This document shows positions 21,872 through 29,306 of a DNA stretch of 29,827 bases, piece by piece. The position numbers and the translations under genes are program-made. The stretch is from assembly GCA_946480485.1 (NCBI GenBank), contig CAMLJW010000006.1, positions 1-29,827 on the forward strand, read 5' to 3'. The notes under the pieces are model-generated. The model had not been told where the DNA came from, did not search any database, and worked only from the letters and a program-made list of their open reading frames with translations. The DNA comes from an uncultured Streptomyces sp. (GTDB lineage Bacteria; Actinomycetota; Actinomycetes; Streptomycetales; Streptomycetaceae). How positions within the stretch are numbered: position 1 is the stretch's first letter; every line of letters starts with the position of its first letter.

Positions 21872-23284
21872 GTGCGCGCACGCCTCCTCCCGCTGCTCAT
21901 CGTCCTGATGGCGGCCGTGCTGCTCGCGCTCGGCATCCCGCTCGCCGTCAGCGTGGCGGCGGCCGAGCAGCAGAAGGTGGTCGTCGACCGTATCGACGAC
22001 ACAGCACGCTTCGCGTCCTTGGCGCAGTTCGTCACCGACCGCCCGACCGGCTCCCGGGTCGCCTCCACCCCCAACGAGCGCCGTGAGACCCTCCGCCAGG
22101 AACTCGCCAAGTACCACGGGCTGTACGGCATCCGGGCGGGGGTCTTCTACCGCACCGACCAGAGAACCATGGCCAGCGCACCCACGAACTTGTACCTGCC
22201 CGACGAGAGCGAAGGCCTCGAGGCGTTCAACGAGGCGCTCCTGGGCCGCCGCAGTCACGACCCGGAGCAGGTCTGGCCGTGGCAACGGGACCGTCTCGTC
22301 GTCGCGTCCCCGGTCATCCGGGACGGCGACGTCATCGCGGTCGTGGTCACCGACTCGCCCACCGGACAGATGCGTTCGAAGACCCTGCACGCCTGGCTGA
22401 TCATCGGCGCGGGCGAGGTCGCTGCGATGCTCCTGGCCCTCGGCGCCGCGCTGCGCCTGACCGGCTGGGTGCTCCGGCCGGTGGGCGTCCTCGACGCCAC
22501 CACCCACGACATCGCTACCGGACGCCTGAAGTCCAGGGTCGCGGTCGCCGGCGGGCCTCCCGAACTCCGGCGCCTGGCCCGCTCGTTCAACGAGATGGCC
22601 GACCACGTCGAGGACGTTCTGGAACAGCAGCGCGCCTTCGTCGCGGACGCCTCGCACCAGCTGCGCAACCCCCTGTCCGCGCTGCTGCTGCGGATCGAGC
22701 TGCTCGCCCTGGAACTCCCCCGGGACAACGAGGAGATCGCCGCCGTCCGCACCGAGGGCAAGCGCCTCGCACGCGTCCTGGACGACCTGCTCGACCTGGC
22801 CCTGGCCGAGCACGCCCAGGCGGACCTGCGGCTCACCGACATCGGCGAGCTGACCGCCGAGCGCGTGGCGTCCTGGTCGCCGGTCGCCGATGACCAGGGC
22901 GTACGACTCGTCGGGAGCTGCCCGGCCACGACCGCCTGGGCCGACCCGATCGCCCTCTCCAGCGCGCTGGACGCGGTGATCGACAACGCGCTGAAGTTCA
23001 CGCCCGAGGGAGAGTGCGTCGAGGTGGAGGTGGCGTCCAACGGCGAGGCCTCGACCATCGTGGTCACCGACCGCGGCCCCGGACTCGGCGACGACGAACT
23101 CGCCCGCCTCGGCGACCGGTTCTGGCGCAGCGCCGGCCACCAGAACATCAAGGGCTCGGGCCTCGGACTGTCGATCTCACGGGCACTGCTCGCGGCGGGC
23201 GGCGGGTCGATCGCGTACGCCCATCACGAGCCGCGCGGTCTGAAGGTGACGGTGACCGTGCCGCGTTCGAGACCTACGGCATGA
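21872..23284 (+). CDS. gluK: Sensor histidine kinase GluK
   Basis: A 470-residue membrane kinase starting at GTG 21872, 9 bp after gluR. Transmembrane helix 1 is LLIVLMAAVLLALGIPLAV (about 8-26), then a sensor domain of roughly 145 residues outside the membrane. Transmembrane helix 2 is LIIGAGEVAAMLLALGAALR (about 176-195), followed by a HAMP segment. The dimerisation box has His262 in DASHQLRNPLSALLLR. The ATP-binding domain has the N box VIDNALKFTPEG (around 369), G1 DRGPGLG and G2 GSGLGLSI. It phosphorylates GluR in response to extracellular glutamate in the S. coelicolor model. A TAXI-type binding protein gene converges on it from downstream. Confidence 0.9.
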   Translation: MRARLLPLLIVLMAAVLLALGIPLAVSVAAAEQQKVVVDRIDDTARFASLAQFVTDRPTGSRVASTPNERRETLRQELAKYHGLYGIRAGVFYRTDQRTMASAPTNLYLPDESEGLEAFNEALLGRRSHDPEQVWPWQRDRLVVASPVIRDGDVIAVVVTDSPTGQMRSKTLHAWLIIGAGEVAAMLLALGAALRLTGWVLRPVGVLDATTHDIATGRLKSRVAVAGGPPELRRLARSFNEMADHVEDVLEQQRAFVADASHQLRNPLSALLLRIELLALELPRDNEEIAAVRTEGKRLARVLDDLLDLALAEHAQADLRLTDIGELTAERVASWSPVADDQGVRLVGSCPATTAWADPIALSSALDAVIDNALKFTPEGECVEVEVASNGEASTIVVTDRGPGLGDDELARLGDRFWRSAGHQNIKGSGLGLSISRALLAAGGGSIAYAHHEPRGLKVTVTVPRSRPTA

Positions 23285-23416
23285 GGGCGGCGGCCCAGAG
23301 GACGGGTGAGAGGCCGTCGGAGAGGCCGCTGAGGGGAGCCGCCACGGCCTGGGCGTGCCTCGGACTCGGTTGCCACTTCGCGGCGTGACCGCGTTACGGC
23401 TCAACCTCCACCCGGG

Positions 23417-24415
23417 TCACGGCTTGACCGAGCGGTAGTAGCGCTGCGCGCCCTCGTGCAGATCCAGGGGGTCCGTGTAGATCGCCGTCCGCAGGTCCAC
23501 CAGCTGCGCCGCGTGCACCTCGCCGCCGATGTGGTCGCGGCTGTCGATCACCGTACGGGTCAGCCCCTCGGTCAGCTTCGCGTCGGTGCCGGCCCGCGTC
23601 ATGAGCAGGTTCGCCACCGCCACCGTAGGTACGGCGGCGCCCTCCTGTGCCTCCGGATAGGCGTCCGCGGGCATCAGGGCGGCCCGGTAGTAGCGGGACG
23701 CCCCGCGTTGCCTGTGCAGCTTGTCGACGAGGTCTTCGCCGATCGGGACCAGCCTGATGCCGAAGCTGGTCGCGAGGTGGGTGATGGCACTGGTCGGGAG
23801 TCCGCCGGACCAGAAGAAGGCGTCGATCTTGCCTTCCTCGAGCAGCTTCGGCATGGCTCCAATGCCGTCGGACACCGGCGTGATGTCCTTCTCCAGGTCG
23901 AGACCGGCCGCGTCGAGGACATGCTCGGCGATCAGCCGTACCCCGGAGTCGGGCTGCCCCACGCCCACCTTCTTGCCCCGCAGTTCCTTGATGGAGTCCA
24001 CGGAGGACGTACGCGCAATGACCACGTGCACATAGTCGTCGTACAGCCGCGCACAGCCGCGCAGCTGGTCCGCGCCCGGTCCGCCCTCCAACTTGTACTT
24101 CTCCACCGCATCGGCCGCCGCGATCGTGAAGTCCGCCTCCCCGGTCGCCACCCGCGCCACGTTCTGCTGTGATCCCACGCTGTTCACCAGCGTCACGTCC
24201 AGGCGCGGCATGTCCTTCGCCAGTGCCTTCTGCAGCCGCTTCCCGTAGAGCTGGTAGACGCCGGTCCGAGTCCCCGTGCTGAAGGACACCTTCCCGCCCG
24301 GCGAGCTCTCGCTCAGGGGCAGCAGCCACCACAACAGCAGCCCGAAGGCAACGAACGCAGACGCCGAGCCCTGCAGGACTCGGCGTCTGCCGATACGGGG
24401 CAGTCCCTGGAACAT
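23417..24415 (-). CDS. TAXI-family TRAP-type solute-binding protein, membrane-anchored
   Basis: A 332-residue protein with a basic N-terminus GRRRVLQG and one hydrophobic helix (SAFVAFGLLLWWLLPL), acting as an anchor or uncleaved signal, possibly Tat-like. The mature domain begins VSFSTGTRTGVYQLYGKRLQ, the classic TAXI opening, and contains TLVNSVGSQQNVARVATGEA, DSIKELRGKKVGVGQPDSGV and GKIDAFFWSGGLP. TAXI proteins bind small acids; the Thermus homologue of known structure holds glutamate or glutamine. TRAP transport needs DctM/DctQ-type permeases, and none is visible here. Its position next to gluRK, not next to a permease, suggests a ligand-presenting role for the sensor, but that is inference. 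Start ATG 24415. Confidence 0.85.
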   Translation of the reverse strand: MFQGLPRIGRRRVLQGSASAFVAFGLLLWWLLPLSESSPGGKVSFSTGTRTGVYQLYGKRLQKALAKDMPRLDVTLVNSVGSQQNVARVATGEADFTIAAADAVEKYKLEGGPGADQLRGCARLYDDYVHVVIARTSSVDSIKELRGKKVGVGQPDSGVRLIAEHVLDAAGLDLEKDITPVSDGIGAMPKLLEEGKIDAFFWSGGLPTSAITHLATSFGIRLVPIGEDLVDKLHRQRGASRYYRAALMPADAYPEAQEGAAVPTVAVANLLMTRAGTDAKLTEGLTRTVIDSRDHIGGEVHAAQLVDLRTAIYTDPLDLHEGAQRYYRSVKP

Positions 24416-24449
24416 GCGCGCGATCCTGCCAGCCCACCGACGGAGAAGA

Positions 24450-24595
24450 CCAGGGCCGGCGCAACGGCTCGGTCCCGACCCGCCTGCGGGCCTGCGCCAG
24501 CGCGCCGGCCGTCGGAGCTGCTGTCTCCAGTCCTTCCAGACCGGCCGTCAGCCGCTGCCACACCTGCTGCCGGCCGACGCCAGGGAACAGAGCCG
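24450..24595 (-). pseudogene. Remnant of an IS4-type transposase (N-terminal domain)
   Basis: The minus strand reads ALFPGVGRQQVWQRLTAGLE, then GLETAAPTAGALAQARRRVG and TEPLRR. This is the IS4 transposase N-terminal domain (FPG..Y..VW..L followed by PS..AL.QARRRLG..PLR). Only about 48 residues remain; there is no start codon, and nothing of the DDE core follows. It lies directly upstream of the TAXI gene and may have replaced part of that gene's natural promoter region. Confidence 0.65.
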
Positions 24596-24612
24596 GGCCC
24601 GTTCTCCAGTGA

Positions 24613-24714
24613 TCACTTCCGCAGTGCCGCGGTGGGACCTCCCGCGTGGACGTCTTCGTGACAGCGGCGGCAGATCACCAGGGTCTTGCACCGTCGCATC
24701 GCCATCAGGAGGGT
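24613..24714 (-). pseudogene. Remnant of a group II intron reverse transcriptase/maturase (HNH tail)
   Basis: Minus-strand residues LLMAMRRCKTLVICRRCHED, then VHAGGPTAALRK and a stop. The pattern RRKTLVVCxxCHxxIHxGxPT is the C-terminal HNH endonuclease end of group II intron-encoded proteins. It is cut off upstream by an in-frame stop. Only 17 bp separate its stop from the IS4 remnant, too little for intron domains V and VI, so the intron itself is decayed. Confidence 0.6.
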
Positions 24715-24847
24715 TCACCGTGGTCGCGTATCACCGTAAGTCGGGACGTGGCGGGGCGTCGGGTCAGGGGGAGACCCAGCTACTCATCGCGCCTGGACCG
24801 GATCTTGCGGTGCGGCTACGGAGGCGAAGGCTGCCCGACGTACCGCC

Positions 24848-24853
24848 TACCCT
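24848..24853 (+). promoter_or_regulatory. Candidate -10 box of miaB
   Basis: TACCCT ends 6 nt before the miaB ATG and no ribosome binding site precedes the start, so a leaderless transcript is likely. No clear -35 is seen at 17-18 nt. Confidence 0.4.
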
Positions 24854-24859
24854 TGTCGC

Positions 24860-26377
24860 ATGAGCAGCATCGAGCGGAGCCAGGCCGTGGACGTCGAGCG
24901 AACATACGAGGTGCGCACGTACGGGTGCCAGATGAACGTCCACGACTCCGAGCGGCTCTCCGGGCTGCTGGAGGACGCAGGCTACGTGCGTGCGCCCGAT
25001 GGTGCGGACGGCGACGCGGATGTCGTCGTCTTCAACACCTGTGCCGTGCGGGAGAACGCCGACAACCGCCTCTACGGCAATCTCGGCCGTCTCGCGCCGA
25101 TGAAGTCGAAGCGGCCCGGGATGCAGATCGCCGTCGGCGGCTGCCTCGCGCAGAAGGACCGCGACACCATCGTGAAGAAGGCGCCCTGGGTGGACGTCGT
25201 CTTCGGGACGCACAACATCGGCAAGCTGCCCGTCCTCCTGGAGCGCGCCCGCGTACAGGAAGAGGCGCAGGTCGAGATCGCCGAGTCGCTCGAGGCGTTC
25301 CCGTCGACGCTGCCGACCCGCCGCGAGAGCGCGTACGCAGCGTGGGTCTCCATCTCTGTCGGGTGCAACAACACGTGCACGTTCTGCATCGTCCCGGCGC
25401 TGCGCGGCAAGGAGAAGGACCGCAGGACCGGCGACATCCTCGCCGAGATCGAAGCACTGGTCGGCGAGGGCGTCTCCGAGATCACGCTGCTCGGGCAGAA
25501 CGTCAACGCATACGGCTCCGACATCGGCGATCGCGAGGCCTTCAGCAAGCTGCTGCGGGCCTGCGGGAAGACAGAGGGCCTGGAGCGCGTGCGGTTCACC
25601 TCTCCTCACCCCCGCGACTTCACGGACGACGTGATCGCGGCGATGGCGGAGACGCCGAACGTGATGCCGCAGCTCCACATGCCGCTGCAGTCCGGCTCCG
25701 ACCCCGTCCTGAAGGCGATGCGCCGCTCGTACCGGCAGGACCGGTATCTCGGGATCATCGAGAAGGTCCGTGCCGCGATCCCCCGTGCGGCCATCACCAC
25801 CGACATCATCGTGGGCTTCCCCGGGGAGACCGAGGAGGACTTCGAGCAGACACTGCACGTGGTTCGGGAGGCACGTTTCGCGCAAGCGTTTACGTTCCAG
25901 TACTCCAAGCGCCCCGGCACTCCGGCGGCCACCATGGAAAACCAGATCCCCAAGGAGGTCGTGCAGGCGCGTTACGAGCGTCTGGTCGCCCTCCAGGAGG
26001 AGATCTCCTGGGAGGAGAACAAGAAGCAGGTCGGCCGCACCCTGGAGCTGATGGTCGCCGAGGGCGAGGGCCGCAAGGACGGCGCCACGCACCGCCTCTC
26101 CGGCCGGGCCCCGGACAACCGCCTGGTGCACTTCACCAAGCCCGACATCGGCGTCCGCCCCGGTGACGTGGTCACCGTGGAGATCACATACGCCGCCCCG
26201 CACCACCTGCTCGCCGAGGGCGCCGTCCTCGACGTGCGGCGCACGCGTGCGGGCGACGCCTGGGAGAAGCGCAACGCGGCCGAGGCCGCCAAGCCGGCGG
26301 GCGTGCTGCTGGGGCTGCCGGGCGTGGGCGTCCCGGAGCCGCTGCCGGCCCCCACCGGAGGCTGCTCCGCACACTGA
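24860..26377 (+). CDS. miaB: tRNA-2-methylthio-N6-dimethylallyladenosine synthase MiaB
   Basis: A 505-residue radical SAM methylthiotransferase that converts i6A37 of tRNA to ms2i6A37. The N-terminal UPF0004 domain has the three cysteines for one 4Fe-4S cluster: Cys23 (TYGCQMN), Cys61 ([11 protein letters not shown]) and Cys95 (VGGCLAQ). The radical SAM cluster is CNNTCTFC (Cys169, 173, 176). Further on are [28 protein letters not shown] and [15 protein letters not shown], then a C-terminal TRAM domain (about 385-455). A proline- and glycine-rich tail of some 40 residues ends the protein. The substrate i6A37 is made by MiaA, encoded 0.9 kb downstream on the same strand. Confidence 0.96.
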   Translation: MSSIERSQAVDVERTYEVRTYGCQMNVHDSERLSGLLEDAGYVRAPDGADGDADVVVFNTCAVRENADNRLYGNLGRLAPMKSKRPGMQIAVGGCLAQKDRDTIVKKAPWVDVVFGTHNIGKLPVLLERARVQEEAQVEIAESLEAFPSTLPTRRESAYAAWVSISVGCNNTCTFCIVPALRGKEKDRRTGDILAEIEALVGEGVSEITLLGQNVNAYGSDIGDREAFSKLLRACGKTEGLERVRFTSPHPRDFTDDVIAAMAETPNVMPQLHMPLQSGSDPVLKAMRRSYRQDRYLGIIEKVRAAIPRAAITTDIIVGFPGETEEDFEQTLHVVREARFAQAFTFQYSKRPGTPAATMENQIPKEVVQARYERLVALQEEISWEENKKQVGRTLELMVAEGEGRKDGATHRLSGRAPDNRLVHFTKPDIGVRPGDVVTVEITYAAPHHLLAEGAVLDVRRTRAGDAWEKRNAAEAAKPAGVLLGLPGVGVPEPLPAPTGGCSAH

Positions 26378-26456
26378 CCGCACCGCGTGAGGGGAGGCAT
26401 GGCGCGCAGGATGATCACGATGGAGTATCCGGCACTCCGACTGGGAGCCGCGCCAC

Positions 26457-26462
26457 TAGGCT
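26457..26462 (+). promoter_or_regulatory. Candidate -10 box of the LigB-like gene
   Basis: TAGGCT ends 7 nt before the ATG at 26470, and no ribosome binding site is present, so the mRNA is probably leaderless. Confidence 0.45.
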
Positions 26463-26469
26463 GACGATC

Positions 26470-27198
26470 ATGCTGGTCGCCGCCGCCGTCTGTCCCTGTC
26501 CGCCGCTGCTCGTGCCCGAGGTCGCCGCGGGCGCGGCGCCCGAGCTGGACACCGCGCGCGCGGCCTGCGCGGCCGCCCTCGGCGTACTCGCTACGGCACG
26601 GCCCGACCGGCTGGTCGTCGTAGGCACCGCGGAGCGGAGCGGACGCGGATCGCATCCGCAGGGCACGCACGGCTCGTTCCGTGGCTTCGGCGTGGACCTC
26701 GACGTCCAACTCGGCGGGAATGGTCCCGGTGGCGGCCTGTCCGGCACGTCGGGGCGTGAGCTTCCGCTGTCACTGGCCGTCGCCGCCTGGCTGCTCCAAC
26801 GAATGGGCTGGTCCGACGGCCCCGTTGAGGGTCTGGGCGTGGGGGAACCGCTCGCGGCCGAGCGGTGTACTCGAGTCGGAAGGGGAATCGTCGCGCAGGA
26901 CGAGAGGGTGGCACTGCTGGTAATGGGCGACGCCAGCGCGTGCCGGACGCTCAAGGCACCGGGGTATCTCGACGCACGGGCGACGGGGTTCGACGCGGAG
27001 GTCGCGCGGGCGCTGGCGGCGGCGGACGTGGCCGCGCTCAAGGCGCTGGATGCCGAGTTGGCGTACGAACTGAAGGCTTCCGGCCGCGCGCCCTGGCAGG
27101 TACTCGCCGGGGCGGCCGAGGGAACGGGCCTCGGCGGCGCGCTGTTGTACGAGGAAGCGCCTTACGGCGTGGGGTACTTGGTGGCGGCCTGGTCGTAG
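26470..27198 (+). CDS. Class III extradiol dioxygenase-like (LigB-type) protein
   Basis: A 242-residue protein beginning MLVAAAVCPCPPLLVPEVAA and continuing with ARPDRLVVVGTAERS and ALLVMGDASACRTLKAPGYL. The architecture resembles the LigB-like proteins encoded between miaB and miaA in other actinobacteria, including a similarly placed alanine-rich protein in M. tuberculosis. The usual N-terminal metal-binding histidine pair is replaced by Cys-Pro-Cys-Pro-Pro, so dioxygenase activity is doubtful. The protein is alanine-rich with helical stretches near the C-terminus (VARALAAADVAALKALDAEL). No clear role; conserved linkage to the tRNA-modifying genes is the main clue. Start ATG 26470. Confidence 0.7.
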   Translation: MLVAAAVCPCPPLLVPEVAAGAAPELDTARAACAAALGVLATARPDRLVVVGTAERSGRGSHPQGTHGSFRGFGVDLDVQLGGNGPGGGLSGTSGRELPLSLAVAAWLLQRMGWSDGPVEGLGVGEPLAAERCTRVGRGIVAQDERVALLVMGDASACRTLKAPGYLDARATGFDAEVARALAAADVAALKALDAELAYELKASGRAPWQVLAGAAEGTGLGGALLYEEAPYGVGYLVAAWS

Positions 27199-27238
27199 GC
27201 GTGCGAGGAGAGGCCCTGAGGTTTGCGAGACTGTTGCG

Positions 27239-28177
27239 GTGAGTAGCTCAGCCCCCGCCCCGCGGGTCATCGCCGTCGTCGGTCCGACCGCCGCAGGAAA
27301 GTCCGATCTGGCAGTCCATCTCGCCCAGCGCCTTGGTGGCGAGGTCGTCAATGCCGACTCCATGCAGCTCTACCGGGGGATGGACATCGGCACCGCCAAG
27401 CTGGCGCCCGAGGAGCGCGCCGGCATCCCCCACCACCTCCTGGACATCTGGGACGTGACGGTGACCGCGAGCGTCGCCGAGTACCAGCGGCTCGCGCGCG
27501 CCCGTATCGACGCGCTGCTCGCCGAGGGGCGCTGGCCGATCCTCGTCGGCGGCTCAGGCCTCTACGTCCGCGGGGCCGTCGACAACCTGGAGTTCCCCGG
27601 CACCGACCCCGCGGTGCGGGCCCGCCTGGAGGAGGAGCTCAGCCTGCGCGGCTCCGGCGCCCTGCACGCCCGGCTGGCCGTCGCCGACCCCGAGGCGGCC
27701 CACGCGATTTTGCCCAGCAACGGCCGCCGTATCGTCCGCGCCCTCGAAGTCATCGAGATCACCGGTAAGCCGTTCACCGCCAATCTCCCCGGCCACGACT
27801 CCGTGTACGACACCGTGCAGATCGGCGTCGACGTGGGGCGCCCCGAGCTGGACGACCGCATCACCCGCAGAGTGGACCGGATGTGGCGGGACGGCCTCGT
27901 CGACGAGGTGCGTGAACTGGAGGCACAGGGGTTGCGCCAGGGGCGTACGGCATCGCGGGCGCTCGGCTACCAGCAGGTACTCGCCTCGCTCTCCGGACAG
28001 TGCACCGACGACGAGGCGCGAGCCGAGACCGTGCGCGCCACCAAGCGCTTCGCGCGCCGCCAGGATTCCTGGTTCAGGCGCGACCGGCGGGTGCATTGGC
28101 TGAGCGGGGCTGCGGTGGACCTCACGGAGCTGCCGCAGCGTGCCCTGTCGTTTGTCGAACGACCGGTCACAGCCTGA
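27239..28177 (+). CDS. miaA: tRNA dimethylallyltransferase MiaA
   Basis: A 312-residue enzyme that transfers a dimethylallyl group from DMAPP to A37 of tRNAs reading codons that start with U. It has the P-loop GPTAAGKS (15-22), the DSMQ tRNA-recognition motif (40-43) in NADSMQLYRGMDIGTAK, GGSGLYVRG, NGRRIVRALEVIEITGKP, and the C-terminal SRALGYQQVL and RFARRQDSWFRRD. The start is GTG 27239; no good ribosome binding site is visible. It supplies the i6A37 that MiaB thiolates, so the two genes act in sequence. 41 bp separate it from the LigB-like gene upstream. Confidence 0.96.
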   Translation: MSSSAPAPRVIAVVGPTAAGKSDLAVHLAQRLGGEVVNADSMQLYRGMDIGTAKLAPEERAGIPHHLLDIWDVTVTASVAEYQRLARARIDALLAEGRWPILVGGSGLYVRGAVDNLEFPGTDPAVRARLEEELSLRGSGALHARLAVADPEAAHAILPSNGRRIVRALEVIEITGKPFTANLPGHDSVYDTVQIGVDVGRPELDDRITRRVDRMWRDGLVDEVRELEAQGLRQGRTASRALGYQQVLASLSGQCTDDEARAETVRATKRFARRQDSWFRRDRRVHWLSGAAVDLTELPQRALSFVERPVTA

Positions 28178-28285
28178 TCACGTCATGGCATCGGGACGCT
28201 CCGCCCGTCTTCCAAGCCACTGAGGCCGTGCCATCATCGAGCTTCGATCGACCAAGTGGAGTCCGAGTTGGGAGGGCGCGTGGCG

Positions 28286-28771
28286 ATGGAGGCCGGCCCT
28301 CGCGACACGGCACAAGACGTGGAGCACGACACCGAACAGGATCCGCAGGATCCGGACGGGGACCGACTGAGCCCCGACGGGCCCGACGAGACCTCGGGCG
28401 GTGTGAGCGTCGACGGGCCCGGGCCCGACGAGATGTTCGCGGAGCCCGAGGTCGAGGTCGAGCTGCGCCCGCAGCGCCGACTGCGCATCTGGCAGCTCGC
28501 GCCCATCGTGGGTCTCGCCGCCCTCGGCTCCCTGATGTTCGCCTTCCCGCTGGCGTTCAACTTCGGCGACAGCGGGGCCATGATCGCGACGCTCGGCCTG
28601 CTGATCTCCTCCTGCGCCGCGGGCTGGGGCATGACGGCCGCCCGCCGCGTCGGTCACACCTGGCCGGGCCTTTCCGGCCGCCGCCCCGACTGGCGGGTCG
28701 CGATCGCGAACGCCGTGCTGGTCGCCGTGGTCGTGGTCCTCGCCGTGTGGCGGGTGACCCGCCTGCGCTGA
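28286..28771 (+). CDS. Small integral membrane protein, function unknown
   Basis: A 161-residue protein. The first 60 residues are acidic and proline-rich (DTEQDPQDPDGDRLSPDGPD). Three hydrophobic segments follow: IWQLAPIVGLAALGSLMFAF, AMIATLGLLISSCAAGWG, and a C-terminal AIANAVLVAVVVVLAVWRV. ATG 28286 is preferred over GTG 28256 or 28280 because GGGAGGG lies 9 nt upstream of it. Homologues sit between miaA and dapF in other Streptomyces. No enzymatic motif is seen. Confidence 0.75.
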   Translation: MEAGPRDTAQDVEHDTEQDPQDPDGDRLSPDGPDETSGGVSVDGPGPDEMFAEPEVEVELRPQRRLRIWQLAPIVGLAALGSLMFAFPLAFNFGDSGAMIATLGLLISSCAAGWGMTAARRVGHTWPGLSGRRPDWRVAIANAVLVAVVVVLAVWRVTRLR

Positions 28772-28819
28772 GGTCCCCGCGCGGGCCGCAGTGTCGTACC
28801 GACCTCGTACGATCGAGGA

Positions 28820-29137
28820 ATGAGCCCCCGGATCGCCTTCCTCAAGGGACACGGGACCGAGAAAGACTTCATGATCGTCCCCGACCCCGACGCCGACCCC
28901 GACAACGCCATCGACCTGCTCGCACCCCCGCCGTTCAGCCCGGCGTCCGCTTACCCGTACGGGGTGAACGTCGAGTTCGTCGTCAACCAGGTTCCTGGCG
29001 TCGCCCTGGGTGTGTACGAGCGCGGCGCCGAGACCCGCATCGAGCGGCCCGACGGCGAGATCGAGATGACCGGCCCCGCGGTGATCGTCGCCGAGGGCGA
29101 GATCGACGCCGAGTGGCTCGAAACCGTCAACCCCTGA
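28820..29137 (+). pseudogene. dapF: In-frame, doubly deleted relic of diaminopimelate epimerase
   Basis: The 105-residue frame begins exactly like actinobacterial DapF (RIAFLKGHGTEKDFMIVPDP). It jumps after residue 33 to a region normally far downstream (APPPFSPASAYPYGVNVEFV). After ERGAETR it jumps again to ERPDGEIEMTGPAVIVAEGE and the normal C-terminus. Intact DapF is about 280-290 residues. The first gap removes the central part, including the first catalytic cysteine (usual GNG-x-R region). The second removes SCGTGA with the other catalytic cysteine. Start, stop and reading frame are kept, so a short protein may be made, but it cannot racemise diaminopimelate. A -10-like TACGAT ends 6 nt before the ATG. 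In Streptomyces LL-diaminopimelate builds the wall, so DapF is needed chiefly for lysine; a functional copy or another route must exist elsewhere, or the strain needs lysine. Confidence 0.8.
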
Positions 29138-29306
29138 ACCTTCGCTCGAATGGGTGATCCGTTTCACGCTCGGCGAGAGGTGGTCAGACGGGCGTGGTGG
29201 GCTCGGTAGCATCAAGCACCGGCCCGGACGGGGGAACGACACCATCCCCAGAGCCGTGTACGCCATGGGGCACCCCGTCCGTCGGTCCACGCAGCCGGAG
29301 GTGCCC
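29138..29306 (+). promoter_or_regulatory. Upstream region of rshA
   Basis: A -10-like TAGCAT lies at 29207-29212, giving a leader of about 90 nt. No matching -35 at normal spacing is seen. Confidence 0.3.

Noticed and set aside
24646..26166. Long plus-strand frame overlapping miaB
   Set aside because: It is a shifted frame of miaB, arginine-rich and without family features.
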